Below, in pieces: positions 16,468 through 24,345 of a stretch of 64,000 nucleotides of DNA. The position numbers and the translations under genes are program-made. The DNA is from Pontibacter aydingkolensis. Its GTDB lineage: Bacteria; Bacteroidota; Bacteroidia; Cytophagales; Hymenobacteraceae. The stretch is from the NCBI RefSeq assembly GCF_019443125.1, contig NZ_JAHYXK010000012.1:1-64000 (forward strand), written 5' to 3'. Below the pieces are notes generated by a model. That model was not told the DNA's origin and made no database searches. It was given only the letters and a program-made list of their open reading frames with translations. Positions within the stretch are counted from its first letter, which is position 1; every line of letters starts with the position of its first letter.

Positions 16468-17679
16468 CTAAGGCAGCAGCAGCGAACTGTCGCCGTAACT
16501 CAAAAACCTGTAATCATTTTCCATGGCGTGCTGGTATACTTTGTGCCAGTTCTCACCGATTAAAGCAGAAACCAAAAGCAGCAGCGTACTCTCCGGCTGG
16601 TGGAAGTTTGTAACCAGGCCGTTGCAGATCCTAAAAGTATAACCTGGGGCTATGATGATCTGTGTACTGGCATGCAGATACTCCGTTTTCTGCTGCTCCA
16701 TATACTTTAGCAAAGCAGTAAGCGCCTCCTTAGCAGTTGGCAATTCTATACTTTCATAGGCTTGCCACTGTGTTACGTGTAGCTCCTGCGCAGGCAGCTG
16801 GGGCTGTTGCCATACTTTGGTGCCTAGCCAATACAAACTTTCTAATGAGCGCATGCTGGTAGTGCCTACAGGTATAACCGGGTTGCCCAAGTGCTGCAGA
16901 AGTTGCTCCAGAAAAATCTTTGAAATAAACAGCTGCTCAGCGTGCATCTCATGGGCTTCCATGGTGTCGGCTTTCACTGGTTTAAAGGTGCCAGCTCCAA
17001 CGTGCAGTGTTAAGTATGCCTTGTCTATACTTTTTTGCTTTAGTTGCTCCATTACCCTGTCAGTAAAGTGCAGGCCGGCAGTTGGGGCCGCTACGGCGCC
17101 TTGCTGGTTCGCATAAATGGTCTGGTAACGGGTATGGTCGTCAGGGGTGAGGTCGCGGTTAAGGTATGGAGGCAAAGGTAACTTGCCACAACGCTCCAGC
17201 ACCTCTGCAAATGTTAAGTCCGCAGGTGTCCAGGTGAAGCGGATGAGGAAATGGCCTTCCTGTTGGGCCTCGCGTTCTGCCTGCACTTCGCCTCCTTCAA
17301 AGTATAACTTTACGGGTCCGCTTTTCCAGCGCTTGTTGTTGCCAACCAAACATTTCCAGATGCTGGCTTCTGTTTGCTGCATGGCCAGTTGTATTTCGCG
17401 GTGCGGGGCCACAGGCTCCAGGCAAAATATCTCCACTAAGCCACCAGTCTCTTTCTGCATCAGTAGCCTTGCCTGCACTACTTTGGTATCGTTAAACACG
17501 AGTAACGTATGGGGGGGCAGCAGTTGGGGTAAATCTGTAAAAGTATAGTCTGAGATCTGGCCCTGGCGGTACTGCAGCAACTTAGACTGGTCGCGCTCAG
17601 GCAACGGAAATTTGGCAATGCGTTCGTCTGGCAGCTCGTACACGAAATCCTTTATGGCCAGCTTCTTCGGGTTGGTCAT
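16468..17679 (-). CDS. queA: S-adenosylmethionine:tRNA ribosyltransferase-isomerase (queuosine synthesis)
   Basis: About 403 residues from the preferred ATG at 17679. It starts MTNPKKLAIKDFVYELPDERIAKFPLPERDQSKLL, the standard QueA opening, and contains HTLLVFNDTKVVQARL, GAVAAPTAGLHFT and AYLTLHVGAGTFKPV, all family hallmarks. It transfers the ribosyl part of SAM to preQ1 at position 34 of tRNA, giving epoxyqueuosine. A longer frame starts at 17715, but an exact promoter -7 box (17702-17709) lies inside it, so the start must be downstream: 17688 or, more likely, 17679. Single gene; it converges on the M28 peptidase gene. Confidence 0.93.
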   Translation of the reverse strand: MTNPKKLAIKDFVYELPDERIAKFPLPERDQSKLLQYRQGQISDYTFTDLPQLLPPHTLLVFNDTKVVQARLLMQKETGGLVEIFCLEPVAPHREIQLAMQQTEASIWKCLVGNNKRWKSGPVKLYFEGGEVQAEREAQQEGHFLIRFTWTPADLTFAEVLERCGKLPLPPYLNRDLTPDDHTRYQTIYANQQGAVAAPTAGLHFTDRVMEQLKQKSIDKAYLTLHVGAGTFKPVKADTMEAHEMHAEQLFISKIFLEQLLQHLGNPVIPVGTTSMRSLESLYWLGTKVWQQPQLPAQELHVTQWQAYESIELPTAKEALTALLKYMEQQKTEYLHASTQIIIAPGYTFRICNGLVTNFHQPESTLLLLVSALIGENWHKVYQHAMENDYRFLSYGDSSLLLP

Positions 17680-17701
17680 TGTAAACATGTTGGTCGAGGT
17701 G

Positions 17702-17709
17702 CAAAGGTA
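17702..17709 (-). promoter_or_regulatory. Promoter -7 box of queA
   Basis: The minus strand reads TACCTTTG followed by CACC, an exact TAnnTTTG match. Transcription would start near 17694, leaving a leader of about 6-15 bases. No clear -33 TTG is visible. Confidence 0.5.
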
Positions 17710-17752
17710 GTGCATAAACCGTTAAAGCGTATGCTGATGCTATACTAACATT

Positions 17753-18757
17753 TTACCAGATCCACTTCGGGCAAAACACTTTCTGTTTGTTGTTTAGCTT
17801 TAACCCCACTACTACCTCATGGCTGTTAGCACTAACTTGGTTTAATTCTGATGTAGTGATGTCGTAGGAGTAACTTACATCGAGCATGTGGTTCAGGTAA
17901 ATACCGACTGTTCCTGTAAAGGCATCGCCGTGGCGGTAAGAGCTGCCCAGCCAGAAACGTTGGTCGTACGTAAATTTAGTATTCACATCCACCATCGAAA
18001 GGCCACTCTCTGCCGTTTTTACCATCACCGAAGGGGTTATGTTAACTAGGTCTGATGCTTTAATCCGTATGCCGCCTGTTACGTAATAATGTCGTTGGAG
18101 TGCGGCATGCGGTTCTGTATTCGGGTTGTCTTTTTCTCTTCTTAACAACTGCATCCCCGAAAAACCAACATAAAAGTTAGCGCTGTAAAGCCAGAAGCCT
18201 ACTCCCAGTTCTGCTTTGTTCATGTGGGCGGCATCACCTGTCAGAAACGGGTCTTCGGGTGTTAGTACGTTCAGCTCTTTTTTATTTAACCGAAATTGTT
18301 TCAAGCCAGCGGTAACGCCTGCCGACATGTTCAGGTTACTGGTAAGGGGCAAGTGGTAGGCATAGCTTAAGCTCATAGAAAAAGTCCTTAGTAGCCCAGC
18401 CTTATCCATCTGTGCCACAGCACCTACACCATGGTGAGGTTTTATATGAAAGCGGTTGTTTTTGTTAGCTCCTGAATCTCCATTTGAGCCGCCGTTACCT
18501 ATACTTAAACGTTTAGCGTTTCGGTCGTTTTTGTTGATGGAGGAGTGCAGGCTGGTATAAAAGCTGGTAGGAGCTCCCTCTAGTCCAACCCATTGTGTGC
18601 GGTAACTGGTGCGTACATCTATGTAGTTTTCGATACCGGCCACAGCAGGGTTTAGCAGAAAATTGTTTTGCGTATACTGGGTATGCTGCGGCAACTGCTG
18701 AGACTGCACCGTACGGCAAAGTATAAGTATGAAAACTAAAGTATAAATTACCTTCAT
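17753..18757 (-). CDS. PorP/SprF-family T9SS outer-membrane protein, copy 1
   Basis: This 334-residue protein has a signal peptide (to VQSQ). It opens QHTQYTQNNFLLNPAVAGIENYIDVRTSYRTQW and ends VVVGLKLNNKQKVFCPKWIW, both hallmarks of PorP/SprF proteins. SprF-like proteins form outer-membrane barrels needed to export or retain partner proteins with type-B sorting domains. Here the partner is surely the adhesin gene six bases upstream (18764-21949), with which it shares a transcript. A paralog at 23338 shares the QHTQY, LNPAV.GIE.Y.D.RT and QWVG.EGAP blocks. A short Gly/Asn-rich insert (GNGGSNGDSGANKNN) near residue 90 is absent from the paralog. Confidence 0.88.
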   Translation of the reverse strand: MKVIYTLVFILILCRTVQSQQLPQHTQYTQNNFLLNPAVAGIENYIDVRTSYRTQWVGLEGAPTSFYTSLHSSINKNDRNAKRLSIGNGGSNGDSGANKNNRFHIKPHHGVGAVAQMDKAGLLRTFSMSLSYAYHLPLTSNLNMSAGVTAGLKQFRLNKKELNVLTPEDPFLTGDAAHMNKAELGVGFWLYSANFYVGFSGMQLLRREKDNPNTEPHAALQRHYYVTGGIRIKASDLVNITPSVMVKTAESGLSMVDVNTKFTYDQRFWLGSSYRHGDAFTGTVGIYLNHMLDVSYSYDITTSELNQVSANSHEVVVGLKLNNKQKVFCPKWIW

Positions 18758-18763
18758 AGGCCG

Positions 18764-21700
18764 CTACTTTATCAGGGTTATACTTCCTGAGACTGGCTCC
18801 TCGTTCATACCCAGGTCTATGATGTAATAGTATGCGGCCATAGGCAATGGCTTACCATTGTGCATGCCGTTCCAGGGCTCCTGGTATCCTTTGGAGTCGT
18901 ATATCTGATTGCCCCACCTTGTAAAAACCTGTACACGGCAGTTAGGGTAATGCTCAATATTGCCGATGTGCCAGGTGTCGTTCAGGTTGTCGCCGTTCAG
19001 GGTGATGGCGTTGGTTGGTTCTATGCGCGGTAGTACAGTTACTGTTACCTCATCTGTTGACACACAGCCAAACTCCGAGGTTACCTGTACAGTATAGGTG
19101 GTTGTTTGCTGCGGCCTGGCAATAGGGTTTGGTATGTTAGGGTCAGACAAGCCAGTAGCCGGTGACCAGCTATACTTTGCGCCGCCTTCTGCTCTTAATT
19201 CGATTTGTTTTCCTTGAATGATGGTCTTATCCTCGCCGGCATCAGCGGCGGGAGGTGCTACAACCGCCGTTACTTTTACTCTTTCGGAACAGGCGCAGCC
19301 GTTGCCGTTAACCGTCTGCACATAATAGGCGGTAGTAGCTGCCAGTGCAGGTGTAGTATAGGAGTTGCCAGTATGTAGCAGGGTCCCGTCAGTGGGTTGG
19401 TCGTACCACTCCAGTTTATAGCTTGATACGGGTGTACTAGCTGTGATCGTTACTGTCTCGTTGGGGCAGACTGTAGTGCCTTTAACAAGCGGCGGGGCAG
19501 GTAGCGGATCAACCGTGGCAAGTATAACATTGCTGGTGTTCTCGCAAGGCGTTGAAACAACCACACGCCTGAACCAGGTTTTTTGTGTTAACAGTCCGGA
19601 AGTATAAGTTACGCCGGTGTTATTTCCCGGTGCCGGAGCAAAACCATCCATATCGCTTACGGTACTGTATTCCCAGCGATAAATATAAGCCCCGTTGCCT
19701 CCGTTGGGCACTGTGCCTGTTAACGGAGTAGCTGCCTTACCATAACACACCAGTTGGTTTCCGGTTATGGTATTCTCAGTTACTAAAGGAACAACTGTGA
19801 TCTTTACGGCTATACTTGTTACCGCAGGGCAGGGGGCAGACTGCACCGTTCTTCTGAACCAGGTGGTCTTGCTAAGTTTGCTGGGCTGGTAGCTGTGTGT
19901 GTTGTTTGTGCCGGGTGCAGGCTTAAAGCCGTTGTCTTCTCCTGTATGGCTAAACTCCCACAAGTAAGTATAAGTGCCGTTGCCACCATTGGGGTTTGTG
20001 CCTGTTAAAAGTGCCGGTGCTGTATTAATGCATATAGTCTGGTCCTGCGATACAGTGTTGTTTTGGATGGGTTCATTTACTGTGATCTTGACTGCCTCGC
20101 TTATACTTTCGCTGCAAAGGCCGGAGGTAACTTTACGTCGGAACCACGTTGTTTGCGTTAGTGTTGGCGGACTGTAGTGCTGTGTGTTATTTGTACCCGG
20201 GGCAGCTGTAAAACTGCCGCCGCCTGAGGTGCTTACTTCCCAGGTATAAACATACGGAGCATTACCTCCCGCTGGTAAACTTCCTGTTAGCCTGGTTGGG
20301 GATTCGCCGGTGCAGATGGTTTGTTCTGTCGAAGCAGTATTGTTTGTGATGTTGTATTGCTTTGTCTTTATTTCGACTATCTCTGTTCTGGTAACATTGT
20401 TGCCGCAGGTAGGAGACACCACCTTAAACTCTATCTGGTAACTGGGTTGTTTTATTGTTTCGCAGGTTATTTGCCAGGTTAAGGGAGAGGTAACCGTGCC
20501 AATGCCAGTTCTTGAATCAAACGTTATACTTTGAGAATTCAGGTCAAAGCCTTTGCCTTGTGCGGAGATGATTACCTCTTCGTTGTCTGTGTCACGTCCG
20601 GTTACATCAAAGGTTAGCACATCTCCCGCCTCCACAGTGTAAACTTGCTTGTTGTTCGAGAAGGTAAGTCCGGGAGGTTTATCTGGCATCGGCTCCACAA
20701 CCATACTTAGGCGCAGGGTATCTGTTTTGGGTAAGCCACACCCGTTGTCTCCGTTGTCACTCACGATCAGGTCGAGCAGGTAGGTCTGGCCTTTGGTGTC
20801 GAAGCATCTGTCAAGGCAAAGCGACGCCTCCAGTACTTTTTCGCCGCCTGCAGTGTTTACCATGCCTGTAGTTATACCTTTAAAGCTGAAGTAGTTGTTG
20901 TTAAAATTTACCGGTTTTGCAGTTAGCCGTAGCGTTTCGTCTTTGTCAGGGTCTGTAAAGTATACTTTAATGCACCTTGAGCTTGTAGGCGTGATGCGGA
21001 TCAGTTCACCTTCTTTATAAGTGGTGGCCGCACCATCCGTGATAGCCGACACAATAGGATTCTCGTTCTTTCGGCAAGTTTTCACCAGTAGCTGGAAATC
21101 CCTTCGCACTTCTCCGATCTTGACGCCGTTCCTGTATTCCTGACAACGTACGCCGAATACAAACAGTCCTGCATGGTCTGGCTTTACGGTGAGCCTGCCG
21201 GTTTTCTCATCAATCTTAACTGCCGGGTCTCCCTGTATCTGCTGGTCTTTAGAATACCCGGGCAGCCAGCTTATCTCAGGATAGGGGCCGCTGCTAGGAG
21301 GTGGAATAATGCTGGTGGGTGAGCTATTGCCGTTCAGGGGAGTTACCAGGTCATAAACCAGTTGGTCGCCGTCTGCATCGGTGCTGCCAAAATTGTAGTA
21401 AAACAGTTCACCTACGCAGGCATAATCGTTTGGAGGCGGCGAAAGCTTAGGAGAGGAGTTCCTAAATGCGTTTCCGTTTTTTACTACTGCCGGAAACTCC
21501 ATGTAGAACGTAGTGCCAGCCGAACCGGACTCCTTAATATTGGTAATTGTGTTGTTGCGGCAGCAGCGTTCCCAGACAACGTAATACCCGGCAGCATTGG
21601 TATACACAGCAGGGTCCAGAAATACATCTTCGTAGTATAGCATTACCGTTGTTTTGATATCACTGGTGGAGCAGCCAACGTTGGTATAGTTCATCGCAGA

Positions 21701-21949
21701 CTCCGACCTGAAAGGTAGCCTAATGGTAGTGATAAATTTATCGGTCCCTTTTTCAAAAATGTTGACACTTACAGACATATCCCTCGCACCCGGACTGCCG
21801 TTTACCTGGTCGAAGTATAAATTGAAGAAGAGTCTGTAGTTGTTTTCAGAAACATGGCGCAGTTCAAACTCACCGCCAACAATATGCGTTGCAAATGCGC
21901 TGTAGCAAATAAGCAGCGGGAATAACAGCAGGAATAAGCGTTTTGCCAT
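18764..21949 (-). CDS. Large surface adhesin with type-B T9SS sorting domain
   Basis: This 1061-residue protein has a signal peptide (MAKRLFLLLFPLLICYSAFA) and an N-terminal domain with several Cys pairs (about 20-310). Cadherin/PKD-like parts follow, then three consecutive PKD-like modules of the form 'NNTxSxxQTICxxxxPxxLTGxxPxGGNGxYxYxWExS' (about 535-810) and one Ig-like module (about 825-895). The SprB-like end is DAGEDKTIIQGKQIELRAEGGAKYSWSPATGLSDP and the CHU_C/type-B domain runs about 975-1061, ending VSGSITLIK. The usual TPNGDGxND is replaced by TLNGDNLND. It is probably exported by T9SS with the downstream PorP/SprF protein and displayed on the surface. Confidence 0.88.
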   Translation of the reverse strand: MAKRLFLLLFPLLICYSAFATHIVGGEFELRHVSENNYRLFFNLYFDQVNGSPGARDMSVSVNIFEKGTDKFITTIRLPFRSESAMNYTNVGCSTSDIKTTVMLYYEDVFLDPAVYTNAAGYYVVWERCCRNNTITNIKESGSAGTTFYMEFPAVVKNGNAFRNSSPKLSPPPNDYACVGELFYYNFGSTDADGDQLVYDLVTPLNGNSSPTSIIPPPSSGPYPEISWLPGYSKDQQIQGDPAVKIDEKTGRLTVKPDHAGLFVFGVRCQEYRNGVKIGEVRRDFQLLVKTCRKNENPIVSAITDGAATTYKEGELIRITPTSSRCIKVYFTDPDKDETLRLTAKPVNFNNNYFSFKGITTGMVNTAGGEKVLEASLCLDRCFDTKGQTYLLDLIVSDNGDNGCGLPKTDTLRLSMVVEPMPDKPPGLTFSNNKQVYTVEAGDVLTFDVTGRDTDNEEVIISAQGKGFDLNSQSITFDSRTGIGTVTSPLTWQITCETIKQPSYQIEFKVVSPTCGNNVTRTEIVEIKTKQYNITNNTASTEQTICTGESPTRLTGSLPAGGNAPYVYTWEVSTSGGGSFTAAPGTNNTQHYSPPTLTQTTWFRRKVTSGLCSESISEAVKITVNEPIQNNTVSQDQTICINTAPALLTGTNPNGGNGTYTYLWEFSHTGEDNGFKPAPGTNNTHSYQPSKLSKTTWFRRTVQSAPCPAVTSIAVKITVVPLVTENTITGNQLVCYGKAATPLTGTVPNGGNGAYIYRWEYSTVSDMDGFAPAPGNNTGVTYTSGLLTQKTWFRRVVVSTPCENTSNVILATVDPLPAPPLVKGTTVCPNETVTITASTPVSSYKLEWYDQPTDGTLLHTGNSYTTPALAATTAYYVQTVNGNGCACSERVKVTAVVAPPAADAGEDKTIIQGKQIELRAEGGAKYSWSPATGLSDPNIPNPIARPQQTTTYTVQVTSEFGCVSTDEVTVTVLPRIEPTNAITLNGDNLNDTWHIGNIEHYPNCRVQVFTRWGNQIYDSKGYQEPWNGMHNGKPLPMAAYYYIIDLGMNEEPVSGSITLIK

Positions 21950-22186
21950 TCTATTGCATCTAAGTATAAACCAAGCAGTATTTCAGGGCAATGCCCCGGA
22001 TAGGATGTTAATTTTTGTTATACTGCTTTAATTGTATTTGGATGCAAAAATTTGTGGTTATAATTATATAGTTTGTTTTTGGTGATAATGGTGGCTAGGA
22101 GGATGGAAAGAGGTGATGCTTAAAGTATAAGAAATTGGCTGTTTTAATGAAAGGCAGATTTTGTTTATCGAATAGTATAAATGCCC
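21950..22186. promoter_or_regulatory. Leader region of the first adhesin operon
   Basis: About 240 AT-rich bases without a gene. On the minus strand TTG is followed after 20 bases by TATACTTA, a partial match to TAnnTTTG close to the adhesin start. The small palindrome GGGCATTGCCC lies just upstream. The promoter assignment is weak. Confidence 0.3.
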
Positions 22187-22597
22187 TTACTTAGCCATTC
22201 CCTCACTGCTTTCTTCCAGGTCATTCAGTTCAAGGCGTAGGGCATTTACAGAAATTTGTATTTCGCGGAGAGCCAGGGCCAGTGAGGCCATCAATAAAAC
22301 CATGCTCAGGCCGAAAAGATATTTCCCGGCCGTATTGTAGCCGGCAAAAAGCACAAACATACAGGCCACGCAACCAAAAATGCTACTGATGCCAAAGGCC
22401 TGCATGTTCTTTATCAGTACAAGGCGGGTGCGCAGGTTTTCTATCTGGCCATAAACCAAAGTGCTGTGTGTGGTGGCATAGCGCTTTTTAAGACTGCGGA
22501 TAAGGTTGGCCAGCGCAATAAAACGGTTGGTATAAGCCAGCAGCAACAGCGAAATAGCCGGAAACAGAAGTGCAGGAGTAGTCAGCGTGATTTCCAT
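22187..22597 (-). CDS. DUF2721 membrane protein
   Basis: This 136-residue protein has three hydrophobic helices: about 8-27 (LLFPAISLLLLAYTNRFIAL), 66-88 (AFGISSIFGCVACMFVLFAGY) and 92-112 (KYLFGLSMVLLMASLALALR). Between the first two is a conserved loop (ANLIRSLKKRY...IENLRTRLVLIKN). This matches DUF2721 (PF11026), whose function is unknown. It starts 22 bases after the stop of the upstream 178-residue protein, so the two form an operon. Confidence 0.8.
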   Translation of the reverse strand: MEITLTTPALLFPAISLLLLAYTNRFIALANLIRSLKKRYATTHSTLVYGQIENLRTRLVLIKNMQAFGISSIFGCVACMFVLFAGYNTAGKYLFGLSMVLLMASLALALREIQISVNALRLELNDLEESSEGMAK

Positions 22598-22619
22598 ACT
22601 TTACTTTGTAACTAAGTTG

Positions 22620-23156
22620 TTACAGATTCTTCAGAAAGTCCTCGTCCAGTGGCTCAATGTCATCCTCGTCGTGGTTTTTCGCATCCCAGTCAACTTCGGG
22701 TAACAGCTCCAGTCCTTGAAAGATAAGTTCGTCCAGTTCTTCTTTGCTTGCCGCATCCAAAGTTCGCTCAAACATACCCAGTAAGTAGTCACGCTGCTCG
22801 TTCACGAATATCTCGTGGTACAGGTTGTCAAACTTTGCAATTTGCTTTTGTATGATCTTATCGATCTCACGTGCGTTTTTGGCTTTGATCGCCTCCTGCA
22901 ATACATCCAGCACTTCTTTGCTTTTCTCGTTGTCAGCAAGGCGCACAAAAGCTTTTACAAAGGCAATGGCCACACCCAGGCGCAGGCGCTCAAAGCGGAA
23001 GTTGAGTTCCTCGCTGGGCTTTCCTCCCTTTTTCTGCGCTTCTTTGTAGGCCCGTTCAAACTGCTGGTATACACTGGTTGCGCCCTCTTCATAAACAGCA
23101 GGCTTGTCTGTATCAAAAGCCAACTCTAGCAGCATTTCAAAGCTTTTAGCACTCAT
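22620..23156 (-). CDS. Acidic helical cytoplasmic protein, hypothetical
   Basis: About 178 residues from MSAKSFEMLLELAFDTDKPAVYEEG, with no signal peptide or membrane helix. It is predicted mostly helical and charged (EELNFRFERLRLGVAIAFVKAFVRLADNEKSKEV, IDKIIQKQIAKFDNLYHEIF) and ends in a very acidic tail (NHDEDDIEPLDEDFLKNL). I do not recognise a family. A longer frame begins at 23222, but an exact -7 box (23187-23194) lies inside it, so the ATG at 23156 is preferred. It is co-transcribed with the DUF2721 gene. Confidence 0.65.
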   Translation of the reverse strand: MSAKSFEMLLELAFDTDKPAVYEEGATSVYQQFERAYKEAQKKGGKPSEELNFRFERLRLGVAIAFVKAFVRLADNEKSKEVLDVLQEAIKAKNAREIDKIIQKQIAKFDNLYHEIFVNEQRDYLLGMFERTLDAASKEELDELIFQGLELLPEVDWDAKNHDEDDIEPLDEDFLKNL

Positions 23157-23186
23157 AAGGTTATACTTTACGGGATGTTTGTACTG

Positions 23187-23194
23187 CAAAGGTA
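23187..23194 (-). promoter_or_regulatory. Promoter -7 box for the hypothetical/DUF2721 operon
   Basis: The minus strand reads TACCTTTG followed by CAG, an exact TAnnTTTG match 31 bases before the preferred ATG at 23156. The -33 element is not clear. Confidence 0.5.
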
Positions 23195-23245
23195 ATGGTT
23201 TATACTTTCTTACACTATGCACACCTACCAGAGTATAAAAGCAAA

Positions 23246-23265
23246 AGCCGGAGTAAGTGCTCCGG
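23246..23265 (-). terminator. Terminator of the second adhesin-PorP/SprF operon
   Basis: GCCGGAG pairs with CTCCGGC around a six-base loop. On the minus strand it is followed by a T-rich tract, about 70 bases after the PorP/SprF stop. Confidence 0.75.
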
Positions 23266-23337
23266 CCTCTGTACTAGCTTTCATAATTGGTAAAAAGGAA
23301 CTAGGGTAAAGGTAATGTCATAAATATCTTTTAATGT

Positions 23338-24336
23338 TTACCACATAAACTGCGGACAGATAACTTTTCTTCGGTTGTTCAGCTTAATACCTAAAACCAC
23401 TTCGTGCGTGCCTACTGTTGCCTGCTTCAGGTTTGAGGTTGCCATCTCGTAAGCGTAGCTCAGGTCCAGCATGTAGTTCAGGTTAACGCCGGCCATGGCT
23501 GCCCACGCATCGGTATGGCGATACGTCGCACCTAGCCATATCTGTTGGCCGTACAATGCACGCAGGGTCACGTCGATGGCAGGAGAGGAAGTTGGTGTCG
23601 TCTTTACCATGACCGAAGGTATAAGCGCCAGGTCCTGTGATGGCTGAAAGCGCATGCCGGCGGTAGTATAAAGGTGCGGCTGCAGGCTCAGGTTTGGCTC
23701 ATCGCCTTGAATGTCAGAACCGCTTTTCACTAACTGAGCTCCTGATACACCAATATAAAAGTCCGGGGTATAAAGCCACATGCCCAGCCCCAGGTCCATC
23801 TTTGTAGAATTGAGTTTTGAACCGCTGTTTAAATACGGATCGTTCGGGTCGTGTGCGTTAGCCTCTACAACGTTAACGCTGTACTGCGTTAGGCCAGCAG
23901 AAATACCACTCGATAAGGTAAAGTAATTCGTAAGAGGCAGGTGGTAAGAGTAACTGCCATTAAGCGTAGATGCTCTTAATAAACCAGCCTTATCTACCTG
24001 TACTACGGCACCTACGCCATGGTGGGGCATTGTTTTCTTATAGCTGCTTCTTTTAGAAAAACCGTATGCGTTTGGCTTACGGGCTTTCGGTGAGCCGCTG
24101 CTCTGTTTGCCGAGCGGGGCATGCAGGGATGCATAAAACGTTTCCGGTGCTCCCTCAATGCCTACCCACTGGCTACGGAATCCTGTGCGCAAGTCGGCAT
24201 AGCTTTCTATGCCGCCTACTGCAGGGTTTGTTAAATAGTTGTTAAGCGCATACTGGGTATGCTGTGGTTTTTGCTGCGCCAGCGTTTGTCCAACTGCGGC
24301 GATAACAACCAAGGCTACTGCTAAAATTCTTCTCAT
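23338..24336 (-). CDS. PorP/SprF-family T9SS outer-membrane protein, copy 2
   Basis: This 332-residue protein has a signal peptide (to LAQ, about residue 20). It opens QHTQYALNNYLTNPAVGGIESYADLRTGFRSQWVGIEGAPETFY and ends VVLGIKLNNRRKVICPQFMW. It is clearly paralogous to the gene at 17753 over its whole length. The start is nine bases after the stop of the giant type-B adhesin, so the two are one operon. By analogy with SprB-SprF of Flavobacterium johnsoniae, this barrel probably helps export or anchor that adhesin. Confidence 0.9.
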   Translation of the reverse strand: MRRILAVALVVIAAVGQTLAQQKPQHTQYALNNYLTNPAVGGIESYADLRTGFRSQWVGIEGAPETFYASLHAPLGKQSSGSPKARKPNAYGFSKRSSYKKTMPHHGVGAVVQVDKAGLLRASTLNGSYSYHLPLTNYFTLSSGISAGLTQYSVNVVEANAHDPNDPYLNSGSKLNSTKMDLGLGMWLYTPDFYIGVSGAQLVKSGSDIQGDEPNLSLQPHLYTTAGMRFQPSQDLALIPSVMVKTTPTSSPAIDVTLRALYGQQIWLGATYRHTDAWAAMAGVNLNYMLDLSYAYEMATSNLKQATVGTHEVVLGIKLNNRRKVICPQFMW

Positions 24337-24345
24337 CTCTGGCGA

